Assembly: GCA_012514145.1 (NCBI GenBank)
Contig: JAAZAV010000058.1
Coordinates: forward strand, 1 to 55,662
DNA from: Clostridiales bacterium
GTDB taxonomy: Bacteria; Bacillota; Clostridia; Oscillospirales; CAG-272
Reading direction: 5' to 3'
DNA length: 55,662 bases
The position numbers were made by a program, and so were the translations under genes. This document shows, piece after piece, positions 1-9,581 of this stretch. The notes under the pieces are model-generated. The model ran no database searches, was not told the DNA's origin, and saw only the letters and a program-made list of their open reading frames with translations. The first letter of the stretch is position 1, and each line of letters opens with the position of its first letter.

Positions 1-1420
1 CGGCATCCGTGGATGTTTGCGTCGGGTTTTGTCCGGTTGGTGAATCCTGTCTGCCGCCGCCGGCGTACCGCCGGTCGTCCGTGCCGCCGGCATGGGCATT
101 CTGTGTGTTCGATGACATCATTGTGCCGGCGGGGGTGTTTGTTCGGTTGTCCCGGGGTGCCGCGTCGGGAGCTGTTGTCTGTTCAGCGCCCGGCATCGCG
201 GGGGCGGGGGCGTCGGCGGGTTCTGATCGTTTCATCGGCGGCGTCACCTGTGGTGTCAACGCTCCGCCGGTTATAGCCGCCTCGAGCCGTGAAACCCTGT
301 CCGCCAGCGCCTCATATGAGGGGGAAAGCTGCGGGTTTGTCATGCGCACAAGGGTGAGTTCGGCGGTCAGACGGCGCGCCTGTGTGGTGCGTCCGCCGCC
401 CATCGCAGCCAGACCGTCGTCCAGCATTTTCGTGTGATATATTATGGTATCAACCGACATCGCGCCGGCGAAATATCCGAGTCTCGTCAGTTCCGCGTCG
501 GTGGCGTCAAGCACCGAAACCGCTCCGGGGGCGCATTTTACCACAAGTATATCCCTGTACGCCGCGATAAGCTCGTTCCAGAAAACGCTTATATCCATTG
601 ACGACTGATATAGCTTCGCCACAAGCGCGAAGATTTCTCCCACGTCGGCGCGGATAACCGCGTCTATGGCGGCGTATACCGTGGATTTGTCGGCGACGCC
701 CGAAATCTCGGTCACCCGGTCGGCGGTGACCTTCCCGCCCGACGCGGAACAGAGTTCCAGCAGCGCTATGGCGTCTCTCATGCCGCCCTGGGCTATGCGG
801 GCTATGAGCGAAGCCGCGTCATCGGTCAGTTCAATGCCCTCCGCGTCTGCTATGCGGTGCAGATGTTCGGCTATTACCTCCTGAGGTATGCGCCGGAAAT
901 CGAAACGCTGCAGGCGGGACAGTATTGTCGCGGGGATTTTATGGGGTTCGGTGGTGGCTAAGATAAATGTAACCTGCTTCGGCGGCTCCTCAAGGGTCTT
1001 GAGCAGAGCGTTGAACGCCGAATTCGAGAGCATGTGAACCTCGTCGATTATATAGACCCGCATTGCCAGCCGGGCAGGAGGATAGGCTATCATCTCGCGG
1101 ATGTCGCGGATGTAGTCGACGCCGGTATTGCTGGCGGCGTCCATCTCCAGCACATCGGTGGCGGACCCCGACTCGATAAGGAGGCAGGATTCGCATTCGC
1201 CGCAGGGCGAGCCGTTCTTCAGATTCGTGCAGTTGAGGGCGCGGGCGAGTATCTTGGCGCAGGTGGTCTTGCCCGTTCCCCGGGAGCCGCAGAAAAGATA
1301 GGCGTGGGAGGCGCGGCGGTTCTCGATCTCGTATTTCAGCACGGAGGTGATGGCGTCCTGACCGTACACCTGGTCGAAGGTGGCAGGCCGCCATTTTCTG
1401 TAAAGCGCCTGATGCTGCAA
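1..1420 (-). CDS. dnaX: DNA polymerase III subunit gamma/tau, 3' end beyond window
   Basis: Clamp-loader ATPase of the replisome. The reading frame is open to the left window edge, so only about the first 473 codons are present and the C-terminal tau part is missing. Reading the minus strand gives a start MQHQALYRKWRPATF, the Walker A motif GSRGTGKTT, a four-cysteine zinc module (C..NGSPCGECESC), the DEVHML Walker B box and the SNSAFNALLKTLEEPP segment typical of DnaX. I chose the TTG at 1418-1420 because a GGAGGGAG ribosome site (1427-1434) lies seven bases upstream and because the conserved family start YRKWRP follows at once. The SRP RNA gene lies immediately upstream in the same orientation, the arrangement seen in Bacillus (scr-dnaX). 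Identification is secure; the full length cannot be given. Confidence 0.95.
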   Translation of the reverse strand, partial: MQHQALYRKWRPATFDQVYGQDAITSVLKYEIENRRASHAYLFCGSRGTGKTTCAKILARALNCTNLKNGSPCGECESCLLIESGSATDVLEMDAASNTGVDYIRDIREMIAYPPARLAMRVYIIDEVHMLSNSAFNALLKTLEEPPKQVTFILATTEPHKIPATILSRLQRFDFRRIPQEVIAEHLHRIADAEGIELTDDAASLIARIAQGGMRDAIALLELCSASGGKVTADRVTEISGVADKSTVYAAIDAVIRADVGEIFALVAKLYQSSMDISVFWNELIAAYRDILVVKCAPGAVSVLDATDAELTRLGYFAGAMSVDTIIYHTKMLDDGLAAMGGGRTTQARRLTAELTLVRMTNPQLSPSYEALADRVSRLEAAITGGALTPQVTPPMKRSEPADAPAPAMPGAEQTTAPDAAPRDNRTNTPAGTMMSSNTQNAHAGGTDDRRYAGGGRQDSPTGQNPTQTSTDA

Positions 1421-1473
1421 AAGGCTCTCCCTCCTTGATTACAATGTGTTTTTTAATTATGAAACAGAAAAAA

Positions 1474-1783
1474 CAAGCCGTAAAATAAGACCATACACCC
1501 TCGCTTCGAACATGCATATATGCGCGAAGTCCGCACCCTACGCTCGGAACAGGCGACCCTGCGGCACATCAGACGATGCTGCTTAATGCTGCTCGGTTCC
1601 CCGCCTGACATGGTTCACAGTCGCTGATCGCGCAGGACCCGTTCGTCAACGCGGCGGTTTACGGTTCTGACCACACATATACAGCCCTCGGAGAGGGAAA
1701 CCACCCCTGCTGCAGCGGATTGCAGGTTACAAGGCACCGCTATCTCCCCGGCCGGTATGGCCTTATTTTACGGCTTGCCGTAC
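1474..1783 (-). ncRNA. ffs: Signal recognition particle RNA, large Firmicutes type
   Basis: On the minus strand the Alu-domain segment GGGGAGATAGCGGTGCC and the S-domain helix 8 segment GAACCGAGCAGCATTAAGC are present, followed by TGTGCCGCAGGGTCGCCTG, all in the order of Bacillus scRNA. The 5' segment at 1754-1776 is almost fully complementary to 1474-1496, so the ends close into a long helix, and the 3' strand runs directly into a U tract (1468-1473), giving a built-in terminator. Ends are estimated from that pairing and from the promoter. The RNA scaffolds Ffh for co-translational membrane targeting. Confidence 0.93.
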
Positions 1784-1789
1784 CCTGAT

Positions 1790-1818
1790 ATTATAACACG
1801 GGCTGTGTGCTTTTGCAA
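1790..1818 (-). promoter_or_regulatory. Promoter of SRP RNA
   Basis: TTGCAA (1813-1818), 17-bp spacer, perfect TATAAT (1790-1795) on the minus strand; predicted start near 1783 matches the 5' end inferred from RNA pairing. Confidence 0.8.
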
Positions 1819-1913
1819 GTATCTGATGCGGATTTGATGAATATTTACATTTAATAATCTTCAAAAACGATCACGGCGGCGGCGTTTGCCGTGAAATTCG
1901 CGGTTGTATGAAA

Positions 1914-1960
1914 ATCAGGGGAGCTGCAACAAATTTGAGTTTTGGCGCAGTTCCCCTGAT
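1914..1960 (-). terminator. Terminator after FAD oxidoreductase
   Basis: Fourteen-base arms 1914-1927 and 1947-1960 pair with a single G-U, and on the minus strand the stem is followed by TTTTC. It lies about 70 bases beyond the stop of the oxidoreductase gene. Between it and that stop a direct repeat of ACGGCTTCAATG(C) occurs. Confidence 0.65.
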
Positions 1961-2029
1961 TGATATTATGCTGTATTATACGGCTTCAATGCTACGGCTT
2001 CAATGCCGGAACGGCTCTGCCCCGCTGTC

Positions 2030-3808
2030 TCAATACACGTCCAGCGCGAAGAGCGCCGCCGAGCCGTAATCCGACCACATGGCAAGGGGGATGAGCCGGA
2101 CGGCTTTGGCTTTGACGCCCAGGGGGAGGCGGACAAGGCGGCAGAGGTTGAGTTCCTCCGTGAAGAAGGGCTCGAAGTTCTCGTCGTCTGTCGAGATATC
2201 CACCCGGAAGGATTTTACCAGCGTCTTGGGCATGATCATTGTGGGAGAGTCGGGCTTGGTGTTGGCGCGCATCGAGTGGGAGCGCTCCACCCCGTCTCCC
2301 GGCAGGGTCCTGCGGTCAAGGTCGCTGTCGAAGACCATCCGCAGCTCGCTCAGCTCCTCCGGCTTGTCGAAGGCATACTGCACATAGCCGCCCACCGGTA
2401 TTGACGCCGACTGCTCTGTGCCGCCGTAGATATGGTTCACCCGGTCTATGCCGTTGCGCAGCAGCTCCAGATCGCCCGTGTGGGATGAGGCGGTGAGGGC
2501 TGCCGAGGCGGTGAGAGGCGAAATCTCCCGGTCGACAAAGGGCAGGAAGCAGTCGTCCTTCAGCAGCGTCTGCTGCAGCTCGTTCAGCCTTTCAAGATAC
2601 ACGCCCCGAGGGCTGAGCCCGTACTTCACGGCGATAGCCGCGGCGGTGCCTGCCGCCTGTCCTATAACAGCGCAGGTCGCCATGACCCGGGTGGAGGACA
2701 TCGCCGCGTGGGTCATTGAAATATTGCGTCCGGCGAAGAAAAGGTTGTCGATATTCTTCGAGTAAAGGGTGCGGTAGGGTATGCCGTAGGGCGCCGGAGT
2801 CGCCACCTGCACGCAGGGTCTGCCTATGTGCCAGAAGCCGTCGGGGTCGTGGTCGTCCAGCGGCCAGCCGCCGAAGGCTATGGTGTCCTCAAAGCGTCCG
2901 CCCGAGGTGATGTGGTTCTGGTTCATGAGCAGATCGCCCACCATGCGCCGCGACTCCCGCTTTCCGGGCAGGAAGCCTAAGAAATCTAACTGCCAGCAGT
3001 CGGCGTCGAACTCGCCCGAGTTCTTGATGTAGTCCCACATGCCGTAGGCAAGGGCAAGCAGGTCGTCGCGTATCGCCTCGGCGTCGCCGATGGTGTCCCG
3101 GTTGCCGCCCAGCTCCAGATACCAGAAGTTCTCGCCGCTCGCCTGAAGATTGGGGCGGCGGTTCTGCAGGTCCGCGGCTGTCAGCTTCAGCGCCCAGGGG
3201 GGCGAGACGAATTTCACGGGGTGATCCAGCTTGCGCGCCTGAATAAGGCAGCTGTTGCCCATTGTCTTCAGGTCTGCCGACTCCTCCGAGATATTTTCGT
3301 CAAATTCGTACTTCGATTCCCTGCCGACCCGGTACGCGGCGCCGGTGAGGGGCGCAAGTACGCTGTCTCCCGAGCAGTCGGCGAAGAGTTTTGCCTTTAC
3401 CGTGTGCCACTGCTGGCTTGTCATCTGCCAGCCGGTGACCGAAACAATGCGGCTGCCGTCCATTTCGGCGTCGCAGCAGGAGCAGTTTAAGAGCAATTCA
3501 AGATTTTTCTCACGGTTTGCCGCGTTCCAGAGCACTCCGTCCCAGACCGGCCACAGCTTGTCCGGGTTGTAGTAAAGGTTCTCGAGCTGGATATCCTCGA
3601 GTATGCCCGTCTCGCGGCAGCCCGGCTTGCCGGCGGAGCCGCTTATCCACATGCGAATTTCGCTGGAGGCGTTGCCGCCCAGCACCGGCCGCTCCTGCAT
3701 AAGTACCGTCTTGGCTCCCTTCCGCGCGGCGGCTATGGCGGCGCACAATCCCGCCATCCCTCCGCCGACTACGCAGAAATCCACTTCGTGCACGATTTTT
3801 CTTATCAT
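2030..3808 (-). CDS. FAD-dependent oxidoreductase (FAD_oxidored family)
   Basis: A 592-residue flavoprotein. The N-terminus carries the dinucleotide-binding loop VVGGGMAG (residues 13-20) of a Rossmann FAD domain, followed by ERPVLGGNASSEIRMW, a signature of the FAD_oxidored family common in polysaccharide-degrading gut bacteria. The last 150 residues look like a beta-sandwich of galactose-binding type rather than a redox domain, suggesting action on a glycan-derived substrate. The substrate is unknown. A longer frame exists upstream, but the ATG at 3806-3808 is preferred because AGGTG stands upstream of it and the promoter TTGAAT-17-TATAAT (3870-3898) lies inside the extended frame. No signal peptide; cytoplasmic. 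The gene stands alone, with terminators on both sides. Confidence 0.82.
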   Translation of the reverse strand: MIRKIVHEVDFCVVGGGMAGLCAAIAAARKGAKTVLMQERPVLGGNASSEIRMWISGSAGKPGCRETGILEDIQLENLYYNPDKLWPVWDGVLWNAANREKNLELLLNCSCCDAEMDGSRIVSVTGWQMTSQQWHTVKAKLFADCSGDSVLAPLTGAAYRVGRESKYEFDENISEESADLKTMGNSCLIQARKLDHPVKFVSPPWALKLTAADLQNRRPNLQASGENFWYLELGGNRDTIGDAEAIRDDLLALAYGMWDYIKNSGEFDADCWQLDFLGFLPGKRESRRMVGDLLMNQNHITSGGRFEDTIAFGGWPLDDHDPDGFWHIGRPCVQVATPAPYGIPYRTLYSKNIDNLFFAGRNISMTHAAMSSTRVMATCAVIGQAAGTAAAIAVKYGLSPRGVYLERLNELQQTLLKDDCFLPFVDREISPLTASAALTASSHTGDLELLRNGIDRVNHIYGGTEQSASIPVGGYVQYAFDKPEELSELRMVFDSDLDRRTLPGDGVERSHSMRANTKPDSPTMIMPKTLVKSFRVDISTDDENFEPFFTEELNLCRLVRLPLGVKAKAVRLIPLAMWSDYGSAALFALDVY

Positions 3809-3869
3809 AATATAATACACCTCATATTGCATGTAATCTATCGGCGATATTGTTGCTTCTCTGTCTTTG

Positions 3870-3898
3870 ATTATATCATATCCCCGGCGCCGATTCAA
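3870..3898 (-). promoter_or_regulatory. Promoter of FAD oxidoreductase gene
   Basis: TTGAAT (3893-3898), 17-bp spacer, TATAAT (3870-3875) on the minus strand, 62 bases before the chosen ATG. Confidence 0.7.
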
Positions 3899-3907
3899 CA
3901 CCAAAAT

Positions 3908-3954
3908 ATTGAAATGACGCTCCTGCCGACAACGAACAGAAGCGTCATTTCAAT
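3908..3954 (-). terminator. Terminator of ABC/DUF1854 operon
   Basis: Perfect 14-bp arms (3908-3921 with 3941-3954) and a 19-base loop, followed on the minus strand by ATTTTGG. It sits 50 bases after the last ABC gene. Confidence 0.7.
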
Positions 3955-4003
3955 GCGATTGATTTTACAGACTGTGAGGCAAATACATTCCCATCCTATG
4001 CGC

Positions 4004-6202
4004 CTATGCGCTCTGGAATTTCGACATCTGGCGCTGGGCTAATACCAGACCGTAGTAGATGCCCTTCTTCGCCATAAGCTCGTCGTGGGTGCCCACCTCG
4101 GCGACAGTGCCCTTGTCAAGGACAATGAGCCGGGTGGCGTTGCGGAGGGTTGAGAGACGGTGAGCGATTGCAAGCGTGGTGCGGTCGGCGATGAGCTTCT
4201 GAATTGAGTCCTGTATCTGCTTCTCGGTTTCGGTGTCGAGAGAAGCGGTGGCTTCGTCGAGGATCAGGATCCTGGGGTTATGCAGCAGGGCGCGAGCTAT
4301 CGAGACCCGCTGACGCTCGCCGCCCGAAAGGGTAAAGCCCCTCTCCCCCACCCGGGTATTGTAGGCGTCGGGCAATTTCATTATGAACTGATGCGCGCCC
4401 GCCAGCTTGGCGGCGGTTATCACCTCGTCGTAGGTGGCGCCCGGCTTGGCGTAGGCGATATTGTCGTAGACCGAGCCGGAGAACAGGAAGGTCTCCTGCA
4501 GCACCACGCCTATCTGGGAGCGCAGCGACTCCTGGGATATCTCGCGTATATCGGTGCCGTCGATTTTGATAACGCCCTCCCCCACGTCGTAGAGGCGCAT
4601 GACCAGGTTGATAAGGGTGGATTTTCCCACGCCCGACCTGCCCACTATGCCTATCATCTCGCCGGGCTTTATTTCCAAATTGATATTCTTCAGCACATCC
4701 ACCGCGTCGTCATAACCGAAGTTTACGCCCTCGAAGGTTATCGAACCCACGATGTCCATGTCCTTCGCGTTCTCGGCGTCCTTCACGTCGGTCTCCTCGT
4801 CGATGATGTCGTACACCTTGACAAGGGAGGTCATGACACGAGTGAGACGGCGGGGCAGGTTGGAGAACCAGCGCAGCGGGCCGTAAATTATGCTGACATA
4901 GGCGGTGAACTGGGACATTTCGCCCAGGGTCATCTGACCCGCTATGATGCGGGAACCCACATAGTAGAGCAGGAAATATTCGCCCAGACCCACAAGCAGC
5001 CCGATCAGCGGCGCGACTATCGCCCAGAAGCGCTCGTTCTTTGCGGAGATATCGCGCAGATTGCCGGCGGCCTCGTCGTAGCGCTCTATTTCGCGGTGCT
5101 CCATGCCGAAGGCCTTCACCACCCTGATACCCGAGAAGATATCGTGCAGTATGGACGAGGCACGGGAAGAGGCGCTCCACTGCTTTGAGTAGTGGCGGCG
5201 TATCCAGCGGTGGAAGGTGCGGTGGGCTATCATCACGAAGGGCACCGGCGACAGTATGATAAGCGCCAGACGCCAGTCATAGACGAATATATATATGCCC
5301 ACGGCGATAAAGATGAGCAGCTGTTCCACCAGGTCGCCCATTTCGTGGCAGATGAACTGTCTCAGCACGCCGGTGTCGTCGGTGACCCGGTTCATCAGCT
5401 CGCCCGAGGTGCGCTTTGATATGCGGGACAGGGAGAGCATCTGAATCTTGCGGAATACCATCTCGCGCAGCGCCACTATGACCGAGTTGCCCGCCCTGAT
5501 GAGAGTCAGAGAGCGCGCCATCGACAGCAGGCGGACAAGCACGTTCACCCCCACCATGGAGAGGATGACCACCACAAAGCCGGGAAGATCGGCATTGCGG
5601 GGGATGATAAAGTTATCAACCAGGTTGCGGTTGATCATCGGGGTGATAAGACCGCAGAGGGTGATTATGAAGTAGAGCGCCACGGTGGCAACGATATATT
5701 TAAGATAGGGTCTGGCAAGACCCAAAAGCCGGCGGATATACTGACCCTTCTTGGCGCAGTGGTAGCAGTATGAGGCGCCGGGGCGGTAGGGTCTTCCGCA
5801 CTTGGGGCATATCCGCTCCAGCTCCTCCTCGTAATCATAACTGTACTGATTTTCCCCGATGTAGCGGTTGATGCGCTTTGCGACGGCGGCATAGAGACGG
5901 TTGTAGTCCATGTCGGCGCGGCAGAGTATGCGCTCCTCTCCCTCACGGGTGAATTCTATGAAGGTGCAGCCCACGCCGGCGATACATCTCACGTCCGAAA
6001 TGCCGTCAAGGGTATATTCGGCGGTCTTTTCGCCGTTCTCCCAGACCTGAAGGTCTTTCTTTGTCAGCAGCACAAGTCCGTCGGTTTTCCCGTCGCTGTA
6101 GTCGACGCGGAGGTTGAACTCGAAGGGGACTATCACGTCCGCCGCGTTCGTTCCCGGAGCCAGAACGTCAAGCTGCCCGAGCAATTCTTCGCGTTTTCTC
6201 AT
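4004..6202 (-). CDS. ABC exporter with N-terminal zinc ribbon (DUF1854-associated)
   Basis: A 732-residue half-transporter with its permease and ATPase fused. Residues 1 to about 125 form a soluble beta-rich domain, followed by a zinc ribbon CPKC..GASYCYHC (about 135-153). Six hydrophobic segments follow (about 165-440), then an ATPase with Walker A GRSGVGKST, signature LSGGERQR and Walker B ILILDEATASLD. The sister gene at 6945-9581 has the same unusual ribbon, so the two very probably form a heterodimer. NCBI-style names for this arrangement are 'cyanophycin metabolism-associated ABC transporter', but no cyanophycin gene is in the window, so I make no substrate claim. Third gene of the operon; 24 bases separate it from the DUF1854 gene. 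Confidence 0.88.
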   Translation of the reverse strand: MRKREELLGQLDVLAPGTNAADVIVPFEFNLRVDYSDGKTDGLVLLTKKDLQVWENGEKTAEYTLDGISDVRCIAGVGCTFIEFTREGEERILCRADMDYNRLYAAVAKRINRYIGENQYSYDYEEELERICPKCGRPYRPGASYCYHCAKKGQYIRRLLGLARPYLKYIVATVALYFIITLCGLITPMINRNLVDNFIIPRNADLPGFVVVILSMVGVNVLVRLLSMARSLTLIRAGNSVIVALREMVFRKIQMLSLSRISKRTSGELMNRVTDDTGVLRQFICHEMGDLVEQLLIFIAVGIYIFVYDWRLALIILSPVPFVMIAHRTFHRWIRRHYSKQWSASSRASSILHDIFSGIRVVKAFGMEHREIERYDEAAGNLRDISAKNERFWAIVAPLIGLLVGLGEYFLLYYVGSRIIAGQMTLGEMSQFTAYVSIIYGPLRWFSNLPRRLTRVMTSLVKVYDIIDEETDVKDAENAKDMDIVGSITFEGVNFGYDDAVDVLKNINLEIKPGEMIGIVGRSGVGKSTLINLVMRLYDVGEGVIKIDGTDIREISQESLRSQIGVVLQETFLFSGSVYDNIAYAKPGATYDEVITAAKLAGAHQFIMKLPDAYNTRVGERGFTLSGGERQRVSIARALLHNPRILILDEATASLDTETEKQIQDSIQKLIADRTTLAIAHRLSTLRNATRLIVLDKGTVAEVGTHDELMAKKGIYYGLVLAQRQMSKFQSA

Positions 6203-6226
6203 ATGTGTATCAACTCCCGTTCCGGT

Positions 6227-6934
6227 TTACAGGTAAAGCTCGATCTTCTTGTAGCTCTTGAAGTCTAACTCCTCGACGTTCGGTATGTCAAAGCGGTTGC
6301 CGTCCATGTCGACAATAAAGACCCGGCCGCCGCCTGCCTTGAGTATCGAACGGTAGGTGTCCTGCAGGGTAAATGACAGGTCTCCCTCGTCGGTGGTGAC
6401 CTTCCAGTAGGAGAAGCCGAACCTTTCGTTGACCGAATGAATCGTCTTTATCACCGGCGCGTAATACTTGCGCTCCAGCTCCTCCCGCAGCATCTGAGCC
6501 GTCTCGGGCGGGAAGTCGTCGATGGAACTGATAAGTCCCAGCTCTTTCATGTCCTTGTCCAGCACCGAGATATACTCAAAGGGCTTGTCGAAGGGGAAGG
6601 CGCGGTGCAGGTATATCCGCGGCCAGAAGGAACGCCCGTCTCCGTCCTCCGGCTTGCCGGCGGCGGTCTTATCTCCGTCTTCCGGCTTGTCGGTTTCGGT
6701 TTTGCCAGCGGGTTTGTCGGCGGTCTCGCCGTTATCGGTCTCATCGTCGGTCTTATCGGCGCCGGACTTGTCCTCATCCGCCGTGTCGTCGGGCTTCGGT
6801 ATATCGGCGGAGAGGGTGAGAAACTCGTTGCGGCGGGCGAAGGTGCTGTTCTCGGGGGTCAGATACACAATTGTGACCGCGTCCCCCAGGGTGCCTTTCT
6901 TTACTGTGCTTTCCTTTTTGCTGTTTTCGTCCAT
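6227..6934 (-). CDS. DUF1854 domain protein
   Basis: A 235-residue soluble protein between two ABC transporter genes. The N-terminal 45 residues and the C-terminal half (from about residue 107) are conserved-looking and joined by a low-complexity acidic stretch of repeated Asp-Lys-Pro-Glu-Gly units (about 48-105). The C-terminal half has the DUF1854 hallmarks YWKVTTDEGDLSF, a DTYRSI turn, RVFIVDMDGNRFDIPN and the final LDFKSYKKIELYL. DUF1854 is known to occur with ABC transporters and has been proposed to bind ligand, but its function is unproven. The gene is 10 bases after the first ABC gene and 24 before the second, so all three should be co-translated. The acidic linker could be a flexible tether. 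Confidence 0.8.
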   Translation of the reverse strand: MDENSKKESTVKKGTLGDAVTIVYLTPENSTFARRNEFLTLSADIPKPDDTADEDKSGADKTDDETDNGETADKPAGKTETDKPEDGDKTAAGKPEDGDGRSFWPRIYLHRAFPFDKPFEYISVLDKDMKELGLISSIDDFPPETAQMLREELERKYYAPVIKTIHSVNERFGFSYWKVTTDEGDLSFTLQDTYRSILKAGGGRVFIVDMDGNRFDIPNVEELDFKSYKKIELYL

Positions 6935-6944
6935 TTCTTACCTC

Positions 6945-9581
6945 TTATCCCTCGATGCCTATGTTGCGCAGGGCTTCCAGCTGCAGCCTATACAGCCTGA
7001 AATAAATGCCCTTCTTTTTAAGCAGCTCCACATGGGTTCCGTACTCGGGCATCTTGCCGTTCTCGATAACTATCAGCTTGTCCGCCGAACGCAGGGTCGA
7101 CAGGCGGTGGGCTATCATTATGGTGGTGCGCCCCTTGGTGAGGCGCTCTATAGCTGCCTGGATAGTGCGCTCGGTTTCGGTGTCCATTGCCGCGGTTGCC
7201 TCGTCAAGAATCAGTATCTTCGGGTCGCGAAGAATTGCGCGGGCTATCGACACTCTCTGGCGCTCGCCGCCCGACAGATCTCTGTAACCGAAGCCGATGT
7301 TGGTGAAGTAGGCGTCGGGCAGTTTTATTATGAAGTCGTGGGCGCCCGCGGCCTTGGCGGCCTCGATCACCTCCGTGTAGCCGGCGTCGGGGCGGGCGTA
7401 GCGGATGTTGTCGAGTATGGTGCCGGCGAAGAGATAGGTCTCCTGAGAGACTATTGCCACATTGCGCCGCAGGTCCTCGAACGCCATGTCCCGGACATTG
7501 ATGTCGTCAATAAGTATCTCCCCCGCCTCGGTGTCATAGAGGCGGATAAGCAGGTTGGCAAGGGTTGACTTGCCGGCGCCCGTGCGCCCCACTATACCCA
7601 CCACATGACCCGGTTCGATCTCGAAGTCCACATTGTCTATGACCTTGCGGTTCTTCTCGTAGGAGAAATCCACGTTGCGGAAGGTGACCTTTCCCTCAAC
7701 CTCGCCCACGCGTATCGGATTCTCGCTCTCCACCACGTCGGGTACCGCGTCCATGACCTCCAGCAGGCGGCGCATGGCGTTGAAGGCATCCGAAAGCTGG
7801 TGGATCATGCCCACGAAGAAGTATATGGGGCCGTAGATCATATGCATATAGGCGGTGAAGGTGAGCAGCGTGCCGTAGGTCATCTGACCTTTTATCACCA
7901 TCCAGCCGCCGAGGCCGGTAACCAGCACGGTAGAGAGGTATATAAGGAAGTTCACTCCCGGATACGCCACATTGTTGAACACGCCCAGGTTCCGGTCGGC
8001 ATTTGCCAGCCGCTGGGAGCGGCTGTTGAAGCGGTCGATCTCGGTCTTCTCCTGAGAGAACGCCTTAACCACACGCACACCCGAGAGCACGTCGGAGAGG
8101 ACGCTGTTCATCGAGCGGGAGGCGCCGTAGCGCTTGGCGTGCAGCTTGCCCGAGTGGCCGAAGAGACGGCTTATCGTCATCATGACAAAGGGCAGTGTAA
8201 CAAAGCTGAGCAGCGTCAGCAGCGGGTTCATTATCAGCATTATGACGAGCAGCACCGCCACCTGCACTATGTTCATTATGAAGTAGGGGAAGCCGTCCAC
8301 GAAGAACCAGTATATGGTGTTCGCGTCGTTGTTGACCTGGGTCATAAGCCCGCCGGTCTGACGGTTGGTGAAGAAACTTATTGAAAGCCGCCCGATTGAG
8401 GAGAATATCAGCTTGCGGATATCGTAGACTATCTTCGCGGCGATGGAGGATGAGGCGACGCCGCTGACTATGCTTATGCCGATGTTTATCAGCCGCATTC
8501 CTATGATAAGCCCCAGCACCAGCAGTATCTGACCGTAGAACTCGCCGGCCTTGTCCAGCACCTTGTCGTAGTAGAAACCGGAGGAGATATAGGGCGACAG
8601 CACGCCCATAGCCGACGAGAGCACCAGCATGGTAAGGATAACCGCCATGTGCTTCTTGTATTTAAGGAAGAAGGGTATGGTGCGCTTGATTATCTCGGAG
8701 CGGTTGCTGCAGCGTGGGCAGATCTTCCGCCTGGGGTCGGCGTAGCGCTCCCCGCACTTGGGGCAGAACAGCTCCTCCTTTTTGTCCTTCTCGTTGAGAA
8801 CTATATAGCCCTTGTCGATGAACTGGTTGAGGTAGCGGGCGAAAAGGCTGCAGTCGTTCTTCTTTGAGTTGGTGAGCAGCGTTATGCGCACATATTCGGC
8901 GTCGGGCTCGTCTGGGGGAGAGGGCGCTCCGCCGCCGTGACCTCTGCCCGAACCTCCGCCGCCAAAACCTCCGCCCGGACCGCCACCGCCAAAACCGCCG
9001 CCCGGACCGCCGCCGTGCCTGCCTCTGCCGCCCATGGGAGGAGGCGGGGGCGGTTCGGCGCCGCTGCTTTCCGCCGGTTTTTCAGCCGGCTTCTCGGGCT
9101 TGGGGGCGTTGGGGTCAACCTTCTTGGCGGTGAACTGCGCCGAGGAGATAAACTCCTCGACCCGGAAGTTTGCGAGCGCTTTCAGGTCGTAGCTGCAGCA
9201 GGATATCTCGCCGAAATCGGCGTTCAGCTTCACGGTCTTTACATGCTTGCCCTTTTTCGGCTCTAAAATATGGGTTCCGGCGAGACAGATAAGCTCGTCG
9301 GCGGTGGCAAGCAGCCAGTGGTCGCAGCGAACGCCGTCGCTGTCCATGTCGCCCTTCATCGCCAGCTTTATCGAGTCGAAGTCAATCCCCTTTTCCGAAA
9401 GCCGTTTCTTCAGCGGCTCGGAGGGATTGTCAAGCCAGACGGGACCCTCGGCGTAGCTCTCCCCGGGATTCAGCGGCCCGCGGGGGTCCTCCGCCGCGTT
9501 TTCGGGCGCCGTCTTTTTCTCTTTTTTCTCTATATTGTCGTTTTCCGGGGTAATGTCGGGTTTCTTGTCGTCTTTCGCCAT
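6945..9581 (-). CDS. ABC exporter with zinc ribbon and Gly/Pro-rich linker
   Basis: An 878-residue fused permease-ATPase, longer than ordinary exporters (about 580) because of its N-terminus. After a charged start there is a soluble domain to about residue 165, then a Pro-rich and Gly-rich linker (about 170-230, GGGFGGGG repeats), a second soluble segment and a zinc ribbon CPKCGERY..CPRC near 272-291. The membrane domain follows, then the ATPase with Walker A GRTGAGKST, signature LSGGERQR and Walker B ILILDEATAAMD. The ATG at 9579-9581 has GAGGTGA six bases upstream. First gene of the three-gene operon, with promoter at 9754-9782 and a leader of about 165 bases. Partner of the 4004-6202 protein; substrate unknown. 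Confidence 0.88.
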   Translation of the reverse strand: MAKDDKKPDITPENDNIEKKEKKTAPENAAEDPRGPLNPGESYAEGPVWLDNPSEPLKKRLSEKGIDFDSIKLAMKGDMDSDGVRCDHWLLATADELICLAGTHILEPKKGKHVKTVKLNADFGEISCCSYDLKALANFRVEEFISSAQFTAKKVDPNAPKPEKPAEKPAESSGAEPPPPPPMGGRGRHGGGPGGGFGGGGPGGGFGGGGSGRGHGGGAPSPPDEPDAEYVRITLLTNSKKNDCSLFARYLNQFIDKGYIVLNEKDKKEELFCPKCGERYADPRRKICPRCSNRSEIIKRTIPFFLKYKKHMAVILTMLVLSSAMGVLSPYISSGFYYDKVLDKAGEFYGQILLVLGLIIGMRLINIGISIVSGVASSSIAAKIVYDIRKLIFSSIGRLSISFFTNRQTGGLMTQVNNDANTIYWFFVDGFPYFIMNIVQVAVLLVIMLIMNPLLTLLSFVTLPFVMMTISRLFGHSGKLHAKRYGASRSMNSVLSDVLSGVRVVKAFSQEKTEIDRFNSRSQRLANADRNLGVFNNVAYPGVNFLIYLSTVLVTGLGGWMVIKGQMTYGTLLTFTAYMHMIYGPIYFFVGMIHQLSDAFNAMRRLLEVMDAVPDVVESENPIRVGEVEGKVTFRNVDFSYEKNRKVIDNVDFEIEPGHVVGIVGRTGAGKSTLANLLIRLYDTEAGEILIDDINVRDMAFEDLRRNVAIVSQETYLFAGTILDNIRYARPDAGYTEVIEAAKAAGAHDFIIKLPDAYFTNIGFGYRDLSGGERQRVSIARAILRDPKILILDEATAAMDTETERTIQAAIERLTKGRTTIMIAHRLSTLRSADKLIVIENGKMPEYGTHVELLKKKGIYFRLYRLQLEALRNIGIEG

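Noticed and set aside
990-1517. A 175-codon minus-strand frame overlapping dnaX and the SRP RNA
   Set aside because: It is an off-frame reading of dnaX (the true frame has intact Walker motifs) and would extend into the SRP RNA.
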